Shown here piece by piece: positions 5,147 to 12,593 of a DNA stretch of 14,495 nt (position 1 is its first letter; each line of letters begins with the position of its first letter). Source of the stretch: an uncultured Porphyromonadaceae bacterium. GTDB taxonomy: Bacteria; Bacteroidota; Bacteroidia; Bacteroidales; Muribaculaceae. Position numbers and translations under genes: made by a program. Where the stretch lies: NCBI GenBank assembly GCA_900548705.1, contig URLF01000065.1:1-14495 (forward strand), in the 5' to 3' direction. The notes below the pieces were generated by a model. The model was given only the letters and a program-made list of their open reading frames with translations. It did not search any database and was not told where the DNA came from.

Positions 5147-7315
5147 TCAGGCCTTGTTGGGCAACGTGAGGATGAACCGCGCGCCGTTGTTATAAGCAGT
5201 GTCGAGTATGAGCGCACCCCCGAGAAGCTCGGCAAGCATACGGGCGATGGTCAGGCCGATGCCTGCGCCCGGCACAGATTTGTTGATTTTCGTGAAACGG
5301 TCGAAGATGGTGTCCTTGTCTCGCGGGTCTATCCCGATACCAGTGTCGGTCACGGATATAACTACCTGGCTTCCATCTTCAGATGTGGCGAGAGTGAGGT
5401 TGATTTCCCCTTTTTCGGTGAATTTGGCAGCGTTGGACAGTAGGTTGGCAAGAATCTGCAGCAGGCGGTGACGGTCGGTCAGTATGATCAGGTCGTTTTG
5501 CGGCACGGTCACAGAGAGGCCGACACCGGGACGCAGTTTCCGCCGGATGGCATCCGCGGCGGCTTCGCAGATAGGCGCGAGGCTGTGGGGCTTTTTCTTG
5601 ATGGAGAGGGTGGAATTATGGATTTCGGACAGCTGCAGCACATCATTGACGATGGTGTTGACCAGTTCGCAGTTGAGCAGCAACCTGTCGGCGAATGTCG
5701 CGAGATATTTCTTGTGCTCGTCCCCGACATTCTCCAGTATCATCTGAGAGTATTCGGCCATAGCCTGGAGCGGGACCTTGACCTCATGGCTCATATTGTT
5801 TATGAAGTCGGTCTTGAGGTTGTCGGCGCGGCGTGCCTGGTCGCGTGCCTCCTCAAGTTTGCCACGGGTCTCCATCAGTTCGCGGCTCTCCTTGCGGAGC
5901 TTCTTGTTGGCGATTTTCAGGCGTGCGGCCATTATGGCGTTGCGGCGGTTGAAGCGTATCAGGAAGAAAATGAACCCCCCCAGGGCGGCCAGCAGGCAGA
6001 CACACACGATTGTGACCGTGCGCCACATCTGCTTCCTGGTAAGCTGTTCCTCCTCTTTTAGCTTCAGATTCTCAAGTTTGATTTCATTGACATCATAAAG
6101 CACCTGCAGCTCGCGGTAACGCTCCCTCTGGCGGCTGTCCATCTCCTCCTCAAGCATACGGGCATATACGGGATAAGCCTCCAGCAGGGCCTGTCGTTCA
6201 CCGATGGCTGTGGCCGCGCTGATATACATCTCCATCATCTGCAGACGACGGCTGTCAAGGTAAGGGCAGTCCATGCATGAACTTATCAGCTCGAAAGCCT
6301 TACGGTAATCTTTCTGATAAAAATAATGGTAGATCGACGGCAGCGGGGCCGTGGCGTATGTCACTTTTGCGCGGGGAGCGGATTTGGCCAGTCTCATAGC
6401 CTCGTTGTAATACTCCTCCTCTTCCGAGGGGTCGAGAGCCTCGTAATTTTCGAGCAGGCGGGTATAGACTATGTAACGGTTGGCGTCGTAACAGCGGTAT
6501 TTGCGCCCGATTTCGATATTTCGTTTGTCGAGGGCGTCAATCTCATCGAGAAGGTTGCGGCATGCCTGTATGGCGAGCGCATGTTGGCCAACCTTCGTGT
6601 AGATCATCGATGCCCACACATAGTAGACGTTTTTCAGGGAATGGTTGTTGGTCGGCACCTCCTCTATCAATGCGCCCAGTCTGTGAAGATAGTCCACCAG
6701 CAGGTCACCCTCAGAAAGTTCCGAGAGGTTGAGACACAAAGCGTGGAGCCTTACTATTTTGTCATCGACACTTTCTGTGGTGTTGGCGGCTGCATCCCTG
6801 ACCAGCTCCTGAATCTGTGTCACTCGCTCCTCGGGTGTGCTGGCTGACTTGACACGGGCCGAGTTCTTCAGGATTCTGATGAATGTGATGGTGTTGTCGC
6901 GGTCCTCTGACTTGGGATAGCTTTTCACCATCCTGATCAGCTCGTCCAGCACCTCCTCTTTCCCTTGGTTGTTGTTGGCGATGTTGCGCAGCACATCAAA
7001 TGCTACCCCAGTTTTGCCGGCACGTCGGGCCGTGGCGGCGAGCTGTTTGCCATATTCCATCTTTTTGGGTGGCGAAGCCAGGTCGTAGATGTTGAAAAGC
7101 TCCACAACAGAGTCGTCCGGAGTGGAGAGATGCGACAGCTCTATTTCAAGGCTGTCGATGATTCTCTGTTTTGTAGCTTGGTCCGCACAAGCGATATGCT
7201 TGTTGGCTTTGGAATTGCGGGCTGCGGCCGGGAAAATTGCCGTCACGATGGCGACTGACAAACAAAGTATTGTCAGCCAGTGGAATATGGCGGTATTGGG
7301 CAACGATGGACGCAT
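5147..7315 (-). CDS. Membrane sensor histidine kinase with periplasmic TPR-like domain
   Basis: 722 residues from ATG at 7315. The longer frame reaching 7405 is rejected because it would begin upstream of the promoter at 7361-7391. Residues 10-32 form a signal peptide or first membrane segment. About 45-425 is all-helical with TPR-like helix pairs, predicted periplasmic. A membrane helix lies at about 431-453 and a coiled coil at about 465-500. The HisKA phosphoacceptor is H510 in NMSHEVKVPL. The ATPase domain has an N box with N628 (LANLLSNAAKF), a G1 box D657-T-G-I-G-I, FDRF, and GAGIGLTIAR. Autophosphorylation followed by transfer to a response regulator is expected, but there is no receiver domain in the protein and no regulator gene in the window, so it is an orphan kinase here. 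Signal unknown; TPR-type sensors probably bind a protein or peptide partner. TGA stop at 5147-5149. Confidence 0.92.
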   Translation of the reverse strand: MRPSLPNTAIFHWLTILCLSVAIVTAIFPAAARNSKANKHIACADQATKQRIIDSLEIELSHLSTPDDSVVELFNIYDLASPPKKMEYGKQLAATARRAGKTGVAFDVLRNIANNNQGKEEVLDELIRMVKSYPKSEDRDNTITFIRILKNSARVKSASTPEERVTQIQELVRDAAANTTESVDDKIVRLHALCLNLSELSEGDLLVDYLHRLGALIEEVPTNNHSLKNVYYVWASMIYTKVGQHALAIQACRNLLDEIDALDKRNIEIGRKYRCYDANRYIVYTRLLENYEALDPSEEEEYYNEAMRLAKSAPRAKVTYATAPLPSIYHYFYQKDYRKAFELISSCMDCPYLDSRRLQMMEMYISAATAIGERQALLEAYPVYARMLEEEMDSRQRERYRELQVLYDVNEIKLENLKLKEEEQLTRKQMWRTVTIVCVCLLAALGGFIFFLIRFNRRNAIMAARLKIANKKLRKESRELMETRGKLEEARDQARRADNLKTDFINNMSHEVKVPLQAMAEYSQMILENVGDEHKKYLATFADRLLLNCELVNTIVNDVLQLSEIHNSTLSIKKKPHSLAPICEAAADAIRRKLRPGVGLSVTVPQNDLIILTDRHRLLQILANLLSNAAKFTEKGEINLTLATSEDGSQVVISVTDTGIGIDPRDKDTIFDRFTKINKSVPGAGIGLTIARMLAELLGGALILDTAYNNGARFILTLPNKA

Positions 7316-7360
7316 GGCGTGATATTTAGACTGGTATGATGTGAAAATTGGATGCGTCTC

Positions 7361-7391
7361 CAAAGGTACGACAATTTTTCCAAACCGCCAA
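7361..7391 (-). promoter_or_regulatory. Promoter of the histidine kinase gene
   Basis: Read on minus: TTG at 7391-7389, a spacer of exactly 20 bases, then TACCTTTG at 7368-7361. Both elements match the Bacteroidetes consensus. The start site near 7355 gives a leader of about 40 bases to the ATG at 7315 and excludes the longer start at 7405. Confidence 0.7.
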
Positions 7392-7422
7392 AGGAAAAAC
7401 GTCATTGGCGCAAGCTGTTATG

Positions 7423-7467
7423 CCGACAGCCATCCGTGATTTATGTCGAATCGCGGATGGCTGTCGG
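7423..7467 (-). terminator. Strong hairpin downstream of the ATPase gene, probable terminator
   Basis: Bases 7423-7440 pair with 7450-7467 over 18 positions with one exception (7437 against 7453), around a 9-base loop. It starts 48 bases beyond the ATPase stop and lies before the kinase promoter, so termination of the minus transcript is the simplest role. There is no T-run on either strand, and the one imperfect pair is a wobble only in plus-strand RNA. The stem contains GCCATCCG, also present at the loop side of both large hairpins at 38-140 and 273-380. Confidence 0.45.
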
Positions 7468-7514
7468 AAATATAGTCAGTATCCCTTATGCAAGGAGGGA
7501 TATGGGATGGGTTG

Positions 7515-10217
7515 TCAGCGTTTTTTGCGGGAGACGCGTCTGAAAAATCTCCAGACTTCTCCGGCAAACAGCACCAGCGAGGTGGAGCCGATGATGATTA
7601 CCCAGTCGATGGCTTTCAGAGGCACCACGCTGAAGAATCCATAGCCGAATTCCACAATCAGGAACTGGCCGCCGAATACTATGGCCGCTATCAGCAGGAA
7701 TTCCCCGCAATGGGCAAAATGGAGGGCCGAACGGCCTGTGGCGAATGCCCGGGCGTTGAACATGTTCCAGAACTGGAGGAAGACGAAGATGGTGAAGAAG
7801 AGCGAAAGCTCATAGGGTGACAATCCTTTGTTCTCGGGGAGGAACGGCACTCGGAACATGTCGGTCAGGGATTCCAGGTTGGTATGCTCGAAATACCAGA
7901 GCAGGCCGAGAAGGATGAAAAAGAAGAAAGCTCCAGTGCCGACAATCGCCTGCCACATCGTGGAGTTGATGATGAATGCCGTGCGCGACCGGGGTTTCTC
8001 ATTCATCACCGAGCGGTCGGGGGGAAGCGAGGCGAGTGCCATGGCGGCGAAGGTGTCCATTATTAGGTTGACCCAGAGCATCTGAGTGACGGTAAGCGGT
8101 GACTCTGTCCCCATAAATGCTCCGGCGAGGACGATGAGACAGGCTGCGACATTGACCGTCATCTGGAACATTACGAAACGGCGGATATTGAGGTAAAGCG
8201 AACGTCCCCACATCACCGCACGGGAAATCGAAGCGAAAGAGTTGTCGATGATTGTGATGTCCGACGCCTCCTTGGCCACGGAGGTGCCGTCACCCATCGA
8301 GAGGCCGACATGGGCGCTCTTGAGGGCGGGCGCGTCGTTGGTTCCGTCGCCGGTCACGGCAACCACCTCGTTGTTGGCCTGGAGGGCTTCCACAAGGCGT
8401 TTCTTGTCGAGCGGACGGGCGCGGGCGATGATTTTCAGGTCTCCGACACGTTCGCGCAGCTCCTCTTCGGAAAGTTTCTCGAATTCCGGGCCTGTGATTA
8501 TGTTGCGGTCTGTGTCCTCCGGAGTCCACAGGCCGATCTGACGGCCGATTTCGCGGGCTGTGGCGGTGGTGTCGCCGGTGACAATCTTGATTTTGATTCC
8601 GGCGTCGATGGTTTCTTTGATGGCATCGGGGACATCGGCCCTGACAGGGTCGGAGATGGCTACGAAACCGAGGAATTCAAGTCCCTTGGCCACAACGCGG
8701 TTATCCTCGATGGGCTTGTCTGTCTCGTCGAGAACCTGATATGCGAAACCGAGGGTTCGCATGGCTTGCTGCTGATAGGAGAGGAGCCGCGAGTCGACAG
8801 CCTCTTTGGTCGCTCCGTCGGGGAACTTGCTGCAAAGGCCGTAGACGATTTCCGGGGCACCCTTGACATAGAGAATCAGGCGGTTGGCGGAGTCGCGTAT
8901 GACTGTCGCCATATATTTCCGCTGGGTCGTGAAGGGAAGCTCCTCGACGACGGTGCATTTCTCTTTCAGTTCTCGTGCGTCCACCCCGGCCTTGTTGAGC
9001 CACAGGAGCAATGCCCCCTCGGTGGGGTTCCCGAGGGCTTTGGGATGGGCCGGATCCGAGAGATCGAGCATCGCGGTGGAGTTGACCGCTATCCCCTCCT
9101 CGATTATGTGGCTGACGGGGTCTTCCCCGAGCTTTTGGTCTTTCAGCCCGAAGAAATCGGTCTGGTAGACCTGCATCTGGTTCTGGGTGAGTGTGCCGGT
9201 TTTGTCGGTGCAGATGACGGTGGTCGCTCCCATTGTCTCGCAGGCATGCATCTTGCGGACAAGGTTGTTGGTCTTGAGCATACGGCGCATGGAGTAGGCC
9301 AGCGAGAGGGTCACTGCCATCGGCAATCCTTCGGGAACAGCCACGACCACGAGGGTCACGGCAATCATCAGTGTCTGGAGGAAGTAGGCGAGGAAATCTA
9401 TCCATTCAAACTGCAGTTGCGGGTCGATGAAATACATCAGAATCCTGCCGACTACAATCAGGGTGGCTATCGCGTAGCTGGCCCGTGAAATCAGCTTGCC
9501 GAGCCGCTCAAGCTGCTCGTTGAGAGGGGTTTTCACGGAGTCGTCTATCTGGGCTGCCTCGAAGACTTTGCCGTTCTCGGTATGGTCGCCGACGGCCGTT
9601 ACGCGCATGATGCCGTGCCCCTCCATTATCTTTGTGCCACGCATGGCCATGTCGGAGGGGAAGGTCGCCTCGGGGTCGAAATCATCGGGATCGACGGTCT
9701 TGTGGCAGAGCGGTTCGCCGGTGAGGGTCGACTCGTCGATGTTGAGCGAGACAGCTTCGAGCAACTGACCGTCGGCGGGGACCTCATTGCCGGTGTTGAG
9801 AATCACGATGTCTCCGACCACTACATCCTTGCGGGGAATCTCCATCGAGTTCCCGTCACGGATGACCTGCACAGGCTCGTCGTCGTTGACCTGGTTGAGG
9901 ATGGCGAACTCCTTCTCGGCCTGGTATTCGAAGAAGAATGAGAGACCGGTGGCGAGGATTATGGCGATGAATATGCCGATAGGTTCGAAAAAGACCGCGA
10001 AGTCCTTGTCGAGTCCGTAATACTCATAAAATGAGATGAGGATGGAGAGGGCGCCGGCGACTAACAGAATCACAATCAGCGGGTCGCGGAATTTCTTCAG
10101 GAATGTAATCCAGAGGGACTCCTTCTTGGCGGGAGTCAGGACATTGCTGCCATGCTTGAGACGGCTTTCTTCGACCTCGCGGGAGGTCAGTCCGGTAAGC
10201 TGCGGGTGGGTTGACAT
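7515..10217 (-). CDS. Calcium-translocating P-type ATPase, PMCA (type IIB) class
   Basis: 900 residues, full length for the family. Order: N-terminal cytoplasmic segment, M1-M2 (about 45-97), actuator domain with STLTGEP (163-169), M3-M4 with VPEGLPM (294-300), phosphorylation motif CTDKTGTLT with D338, nucleotide-binding domain with KGAPE (452-456), hinge TGDGTNDAP (622-630), then M5-M10. The M4 PEGLP glutamate and the M6 N717-xxx-D721 (VNLIMD) are the residues that form the single calcium site of type IIB pumps; M5 has no acidic residue, unlike SERCA. It should export Ca2+ from the cytoplasm using ATP, though other divalent cations cannot be excluded from sequence. The basic C-terminus (RRVSRKKR) carries no recognisable calmodulin site. 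It lies 60 bases downstream of the glycosyltransferase gene on the same strand. No clear -7 box occurs in that gap, so read-through from the upstream promoter is likely. Confidence 0.95.
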   Translation of the reverse strand: MSTHPQLTGLTSREVEESRLKHGSNVLTPAKKESLWITFLKKFRDPLIVILLVAGALSILISFYEYYGLDKDFAVFFEPIGIFIAIILATGLSFFFEYQAEKEFAILNQVNDDEPVQVIRDGNSMEIPRKDVVVGDIVILNTGNEVPADGQLLEAVSLNIDESTLTGEPLCHKTVDPDDFDPEATFPSDMAMRGTKIMEGHGIMRVTAVGDHTENGKVFEAAQIDDSVKTPLNEQLERLGKLISRASYAIATLIVVGRILMYFIDPQLQFEWIDFLAYFLQTLMIAVTLVVVAVPEGLPMAVTLSLAYSMRRMLKTNNLVRKMHACETMGATTVICTDKTGTLTQNQMQVYQTDFFGLKDQKLGEDPVSHIIEEGIAVNSTAMLDLSDPAHPKALGNPTEGALLLWLNKAGVDARELKEKCTVVEELPFTTQRKYMATVIRDSANRLILYVKGAPEIVYGLCSKFPDGATKEAVDSRLLSYQQQAMRTLGFAYQVLDETDKPIEDNRVVAKGLEFLGFVAISDPVRADVPDAIKETIDAGIKIKIVTGDTTATAREIGRQIGLWTPEDTDRNIITGPEFEKLSEEELRERVGDLKIIARARPLDKKRLVEALQANNEVVAVTGDGTNDAPALKSAHVGLSMGDGTSVAKEASDITIIDNSFASISRAVMWGRSLYLNIRRFVMFQMTVNVAACLIVLAGAFMGTESPLTVTQMLWVNLIMDTFAAMALASLPPDRSVMNEKPRSRTAFIINSTMWQAIVGTGAFFFFILLGLLWYFEHTNLESLTDMFRVPFLPENKGLSPYELSLFFTIFVFLQFWNMFNARAFATGRSALHFAHCGEFLLIAAIVFGGQFLIVEFGYGFFSVVPLKAIDWVIIIGSTSLVLFAGEVWRFFRRVSRKKR

Positions 10218-10277
10218 TTTCAGAGATTGTTGAACTATGCTGTTATGTTATTTTTAACGTGTGAAAGGGCGGTGGGT

Positions 10278-11219
10278 TCAGTCAAGGAACTCCTCGATAT
10301 GGTAAAGGGGCCGGTCTTTGACCTCCTGGTAGATTTTGCCGACATAAAGGCCGACAGCTCCAAGGGATATCAGTATGAACCCTCCGACCATCCAGACTGA
10401 CAGCATCAACGACGCCCAGCCGTGGACGGCGGTGTGGGCGAAGAGGGAGTAGATTACATATACCCCGATGCCGAGACTGATGAGGATGAAGGCTATGCCG
10501 AGATATAGAATCGCGTATAGTGGCTTTACAGAGAAGGAGGTGATGCCGTCAAGGGCGAGCGACAGCATCTTGGAGAGGGAGTATTTCGATTCCCCGGCCT
10601 CGCGGGGCGCGATGACATCATCTTCGGTGGTCGACGGGAATCCTATCTGGGGGATGATGCCGCGCAGGTAGAGGTTCTTCTCCCTGTAACGGGCCAGCTC
10701 GTCAAGCACCCGCCGCGACAGCAGCCGGAAGTCGGCGTGGTTGTATATGGCCTTGACCCCCATCTTTTGCTGAAGACGGTAAAAGGCCTGGGCCGAAAGG
10801 CGTTTCAGCACCGGGTCGGCGGTGCGCTCAACCTTCACGCCATAGACCACATCATAGCCTTCGGTGAAGTCCTTGACCATCCGGGGGATCGCCTCAAGGT
10901 CGTCCTGGAGGTCAGCGTCGATGGTGATCACCGCGTCTGACATGTCGCGGGCGGTCATCATTCCGGCCATGATGGCATTCTGGTGTCCGACATTCCGGGC
11001 CAGGTCGAGACCCTTGAAACGTCGGCTGGCGTTGTTGAGCGACTTGATTATCTCCCAAGTGGAGTCGCGGCTGCCGTCGTTGACAAACAGTATGAAACTG
11101 TCGGGTGAGATCAGGCCGTCGGCAATCATGCGGTCAAACAGCTTGTCAAGCCGCTTGGCAGAGCTGGCAAGAACCGCCTCCTCGTTGTAGCAAGGGGAGA
11201 CTATGGCAAGTTTTATCAT
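10278..11219 (-). CDS. GtrB/ArnC/DPM1-like family 2 glycosyltransferase with two C-terminal membrane helices
   Basis: 313 residues from ATG at 11219 (MIKLAIVSPCYNEE). The longer frame to 11396 runs inside the deacetylase gene and is rejected. A GT-A fold of family GT2 is shown by SPCYNEE (8-14), FVNDGSRDST (45-54), and the metal-binding DAD in ITIDADLQDD (98-107). The NHADFRLLSRR and EAGESKYSLSKML motifs are typical of the GtrB / YkoT / ArnC branch. Two membrane helices follow at about 232-256 and 271-295. Such enzymes move a sugar from a nucleotide donor to undecaprenyl phosphate on the inner face of the cytoplasmic membrane. The start codon overlaps the stop of the deacetylase gene by ATGA, so translation is likely coupled and the two proteins probably act on one pathway. 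The sugar cannot be deduced. The 3' neighbour is the calcium ATPase. Confidence 0.92.
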   Translation of the reverse strand: MIKLAIVSPCYNEEAVLASSAKRLDKLFDRMIADGLISPDSFILFVNDGSRDSTWEIIKSLNNASRRFKGLDLARNVGHQNAIMAGMMTARDMSDAVITIDADLQDDLEAIPRMVKDFTEGYDVVYGVKVERTADPVLKRLSAQAFYRLQQKMGVKAIYNHADFRLLSRRVLDELARYREKNLYLRGIIPQIGFPSTTEDDVIAPREAGESKYSLSKMLSLALDGITSFSVKPLYAILYLGIAFILISLGIGVYVIYSLFAHTAVHGWASLMLSVWMVGGFILISLGAVGLYVGKIYQEVKDRPLYHIEEFLD

Positions 11220-12004
11220 TTCAGTTCGTGGATTTTTCGCCGGGCGAAGTCGGAATATGTGGTGAACTCTTCTCCGCGCTCCTTGAACATCTTTATCACG
11301 CTGTCGAGGCGGCGTTCCATCTCTTTGCCGGCATGGTTGCGGCTCACGAATCCCACCTTGAACTCGGGATGCTCTCCGAGGGGATAGAATTCCCATGGGT
11401 GGAAGTAGGTGGAGAGATAGCCATCATGGCTTACAGTGCGTCGCGCTAAGGCCTTGTAGAGCCATAGCGGGAGGTTGTGGAGCGCGAGCCAGAACATCGG
11501 GAACCTGATCCAGGGGGTCACCGAGGCGGGAATCTGCAACACCCCGTCGCGCATGAAATATGTCCGCGGCTTGTCGAGGTGGTTGTAATGGCCGGGAATG
11601 AAGCAGGGGTTGAGCGAGGAGTTGTAGATATACCCGGCCCGTCTGATGTCCTCGTCCGATACCGGGAACATCCGGGGCTGCCGATAACCCGCCACCGGTC
11701 TGCCCGTCAGCTCTTCGAGACGCTCCTTGGCGCGGAACACATCGGAGGGCTTGGGTTGCCAGTGGTCACAGCCGTGGGCCGCCACTTCGTGGCCCGAGGC
11801 GAGAATGCGGCGGATTATGTCGGGGGCGTTCTCCGCGAAGTTGGTGGTGCAGAAAAATGTCGCCTTGACACCGTTGCGGTCGAGTATGTCGAGAATCCTC
11901 TCTGTCCCGTAGCGGGAGACCTCCATCCCTTGCGCGAGGGTGAAGTCAACCCCGCTTTCGCGCGGGACATCAAATTCTTCTGTGTCGAAACTAAGCAGTA
12001 TCAT
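11216..12004 (-). CDS. Polysaccharide deacetylase family protein (NodB homology)
   Basis: 262 residues from ATG at 12004. The alternative TTG at 12016 is rejected because it lies within the -7 box at 12014-12021. Metal-dependent carbohydrate esterase 4-type motifs are present: FDTEEF (6-11, catalytic and metal Asp D7), HEVAAHGCDHW (72-82; metal histidines H77 and H81), GYRQPRMF (106-113), and a late FHPWEF (201-206). There is no signal peptide and no clear membrane anchor apart from a hydrophobic patch at about 165-185, so it probably acts at the cytoplasmic membrane face. This family removes acetyl or formyl groups from amino sugars. Its coupled partner is a polyprenyl-phosphate glycosyltransferase, so a lipid-linked sugar is a likelier substrate than peptidoglycan or chitin. 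This parallels ArnD with ArnC and NaxD with FlmF2, but the substrate is inference. It is the first gene of a minus-strand operon. Confidence 0.9.
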   Translation of the reverse strand: MILLSFDTEEFDVPRESGVDFTLAQGMEVSRYGTERILDILDRNGVKATFFCTTNFAENAPDIIRRILASGHEVAAHGCDHWQPKPSDVFRAKERLEELTGRPVAGYRQPRMFPVSDEDIRRAGYIYNSSLNPCFIPGHYNHLDKPRTYFMRDGVLQIPASVTPWIRFPMFWLALHNLPLWLYKALARRTVSHDGYLSTYFHPWEFYPLGEHPEFKVGFVSRNHAGKEMERRLDSVIKMFKERGEEFTTYSDFARRKIHELK

Positions 12005-12013
12005 TTTCAGGGG

Positions 12014-12021
12014 CAAAGTTA
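12014..12021 (-). promoter_or_regulatory. -7 element of the deacetylase-glycosyltransferase operon
   Basis: TAACTTTG read on minus at 12021-12014, an exact TAnnTTTG, followed by C. The start site would fall about six bases further, around 12008, only a few bases before the ATG at 12004, so the mRNA would be leaderless or nearly so. No convincing TTG at -33; the upstream region is AT-rich. Confidence 0.5.
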
Positions 12022-12065
12022 CATATTTTTATACTAACCATATAAGGATTAAAGACGGAAATTCG

Positions 12066-12073
12066 TAACTTTG
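12066..12073 (+). promoter_or_regulatory. Possible divergent plus-strand -7 element
   Basis: TAACTTTG followed by C, identical to the -7 box of the deacetylase operon but on plus and 45 bases away, pointing into the gene-poor region. It is followed by TTAAC boxes at 12081-12085 and 12092-12096, separated by A-rich sequence. No TTG at -33. The downstream plus strand has only very short frames (5, 14 and 47 codons) without recognisable features, so any product would be an RNA or a tiny peptide. Confidence 0.3.
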
Positions 12074-12529
12074 CATAAACTTAACAAAAAGTTAACACCG
12101 GAGATATGGCCGGCTGCTGTTGAGAACTTTATGAAATCCCTTACCTCACGAAATCCCTTCTGGCCGGATGTTTGACAGTTTGAAACTCTCCCGGATGCAG
12201 TCTTCGTTGCCCGGTTTTTGTCATGCGGGGACTGAAATCTCGCGGATTCTTCGTAATTCTCCGCGATATAAAACGAGAAAAACGGGGATAAAATTTAATG
12301 CAAGCAAATAAACGGATTAGCAAGAGTCTGTTTTTCCGTAAATTGCCTGCAAATGGCGCGATTTTTTCAAAAAGTACACCTTTTGTACCCCGTTTCAAGA
12401 GCATTCGGGATATGTGAAGTGTTAAGTGGACGGAGTTTGGAGCGTTGTTCATTCCATAACCAAAATGGTTTCCGGATTTGCCTCCAAATCCATGCGCCCC
12501 TCCGTCCCCTTCCGGCGAAACCGCCACAC
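12074..12529. other. Gene-poor intergenic region, about 0.45 kb
   Basis: No convincing coding frame on either strand. The longest open frame (minus, 12560-12141) runs through the terminator at 12530-12564 and has a composition unlike the neighbouring proteins. A 7-bp hairpin (12240-12246 with 12260-12266) is the only other structure seen. Base composition becomes more AT-rich around 12265-12380. Confidence 0.5.
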
Positions 12530-12564
12530 AAAAAGCCCTTGCGGAGGAATTGCTCCACAAGGGC
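12530..12564 (-). terminator. Intrinsic terminator of the BspA-like gene
   Basis: GCCCTTG (12535-12541) pairs with CAAGGGC (12558-12564); after one mismatch GGAG (12543-12546) pairs with CTCC (12553-12556) around a 6-base loop. On minus the stem is followed by five T (12534-12530). It begins 30 bases beyond the stop of the BspA-like gene at 12594. Confidence 0.85.
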
Positions 12565-12593
12565 GGATGAGTTAGATTGATGATTCGTGGGGA

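Noticed and set aside
8310..9488. Long plus-strand 392-codon frame antisense to the calcium ATPase
   Set aside because: It is a shadow of the GC-rich codons of the ATPase, whose catalytic motifs are all intact on minus.
12168..12311. Plus-strand 47-codon frame downstream of the TAACTTTG at 12066
   Set aside because: Its sequence is basic and unstructured without recognisable features; an earlier short frame would be met first on any transcript.
12141..12560. Minus-strand 139-codon frame in the intergenic region
   Set aside because: It includes the BspA-like gene's terminator and has no domain, signal peptide or promoter.
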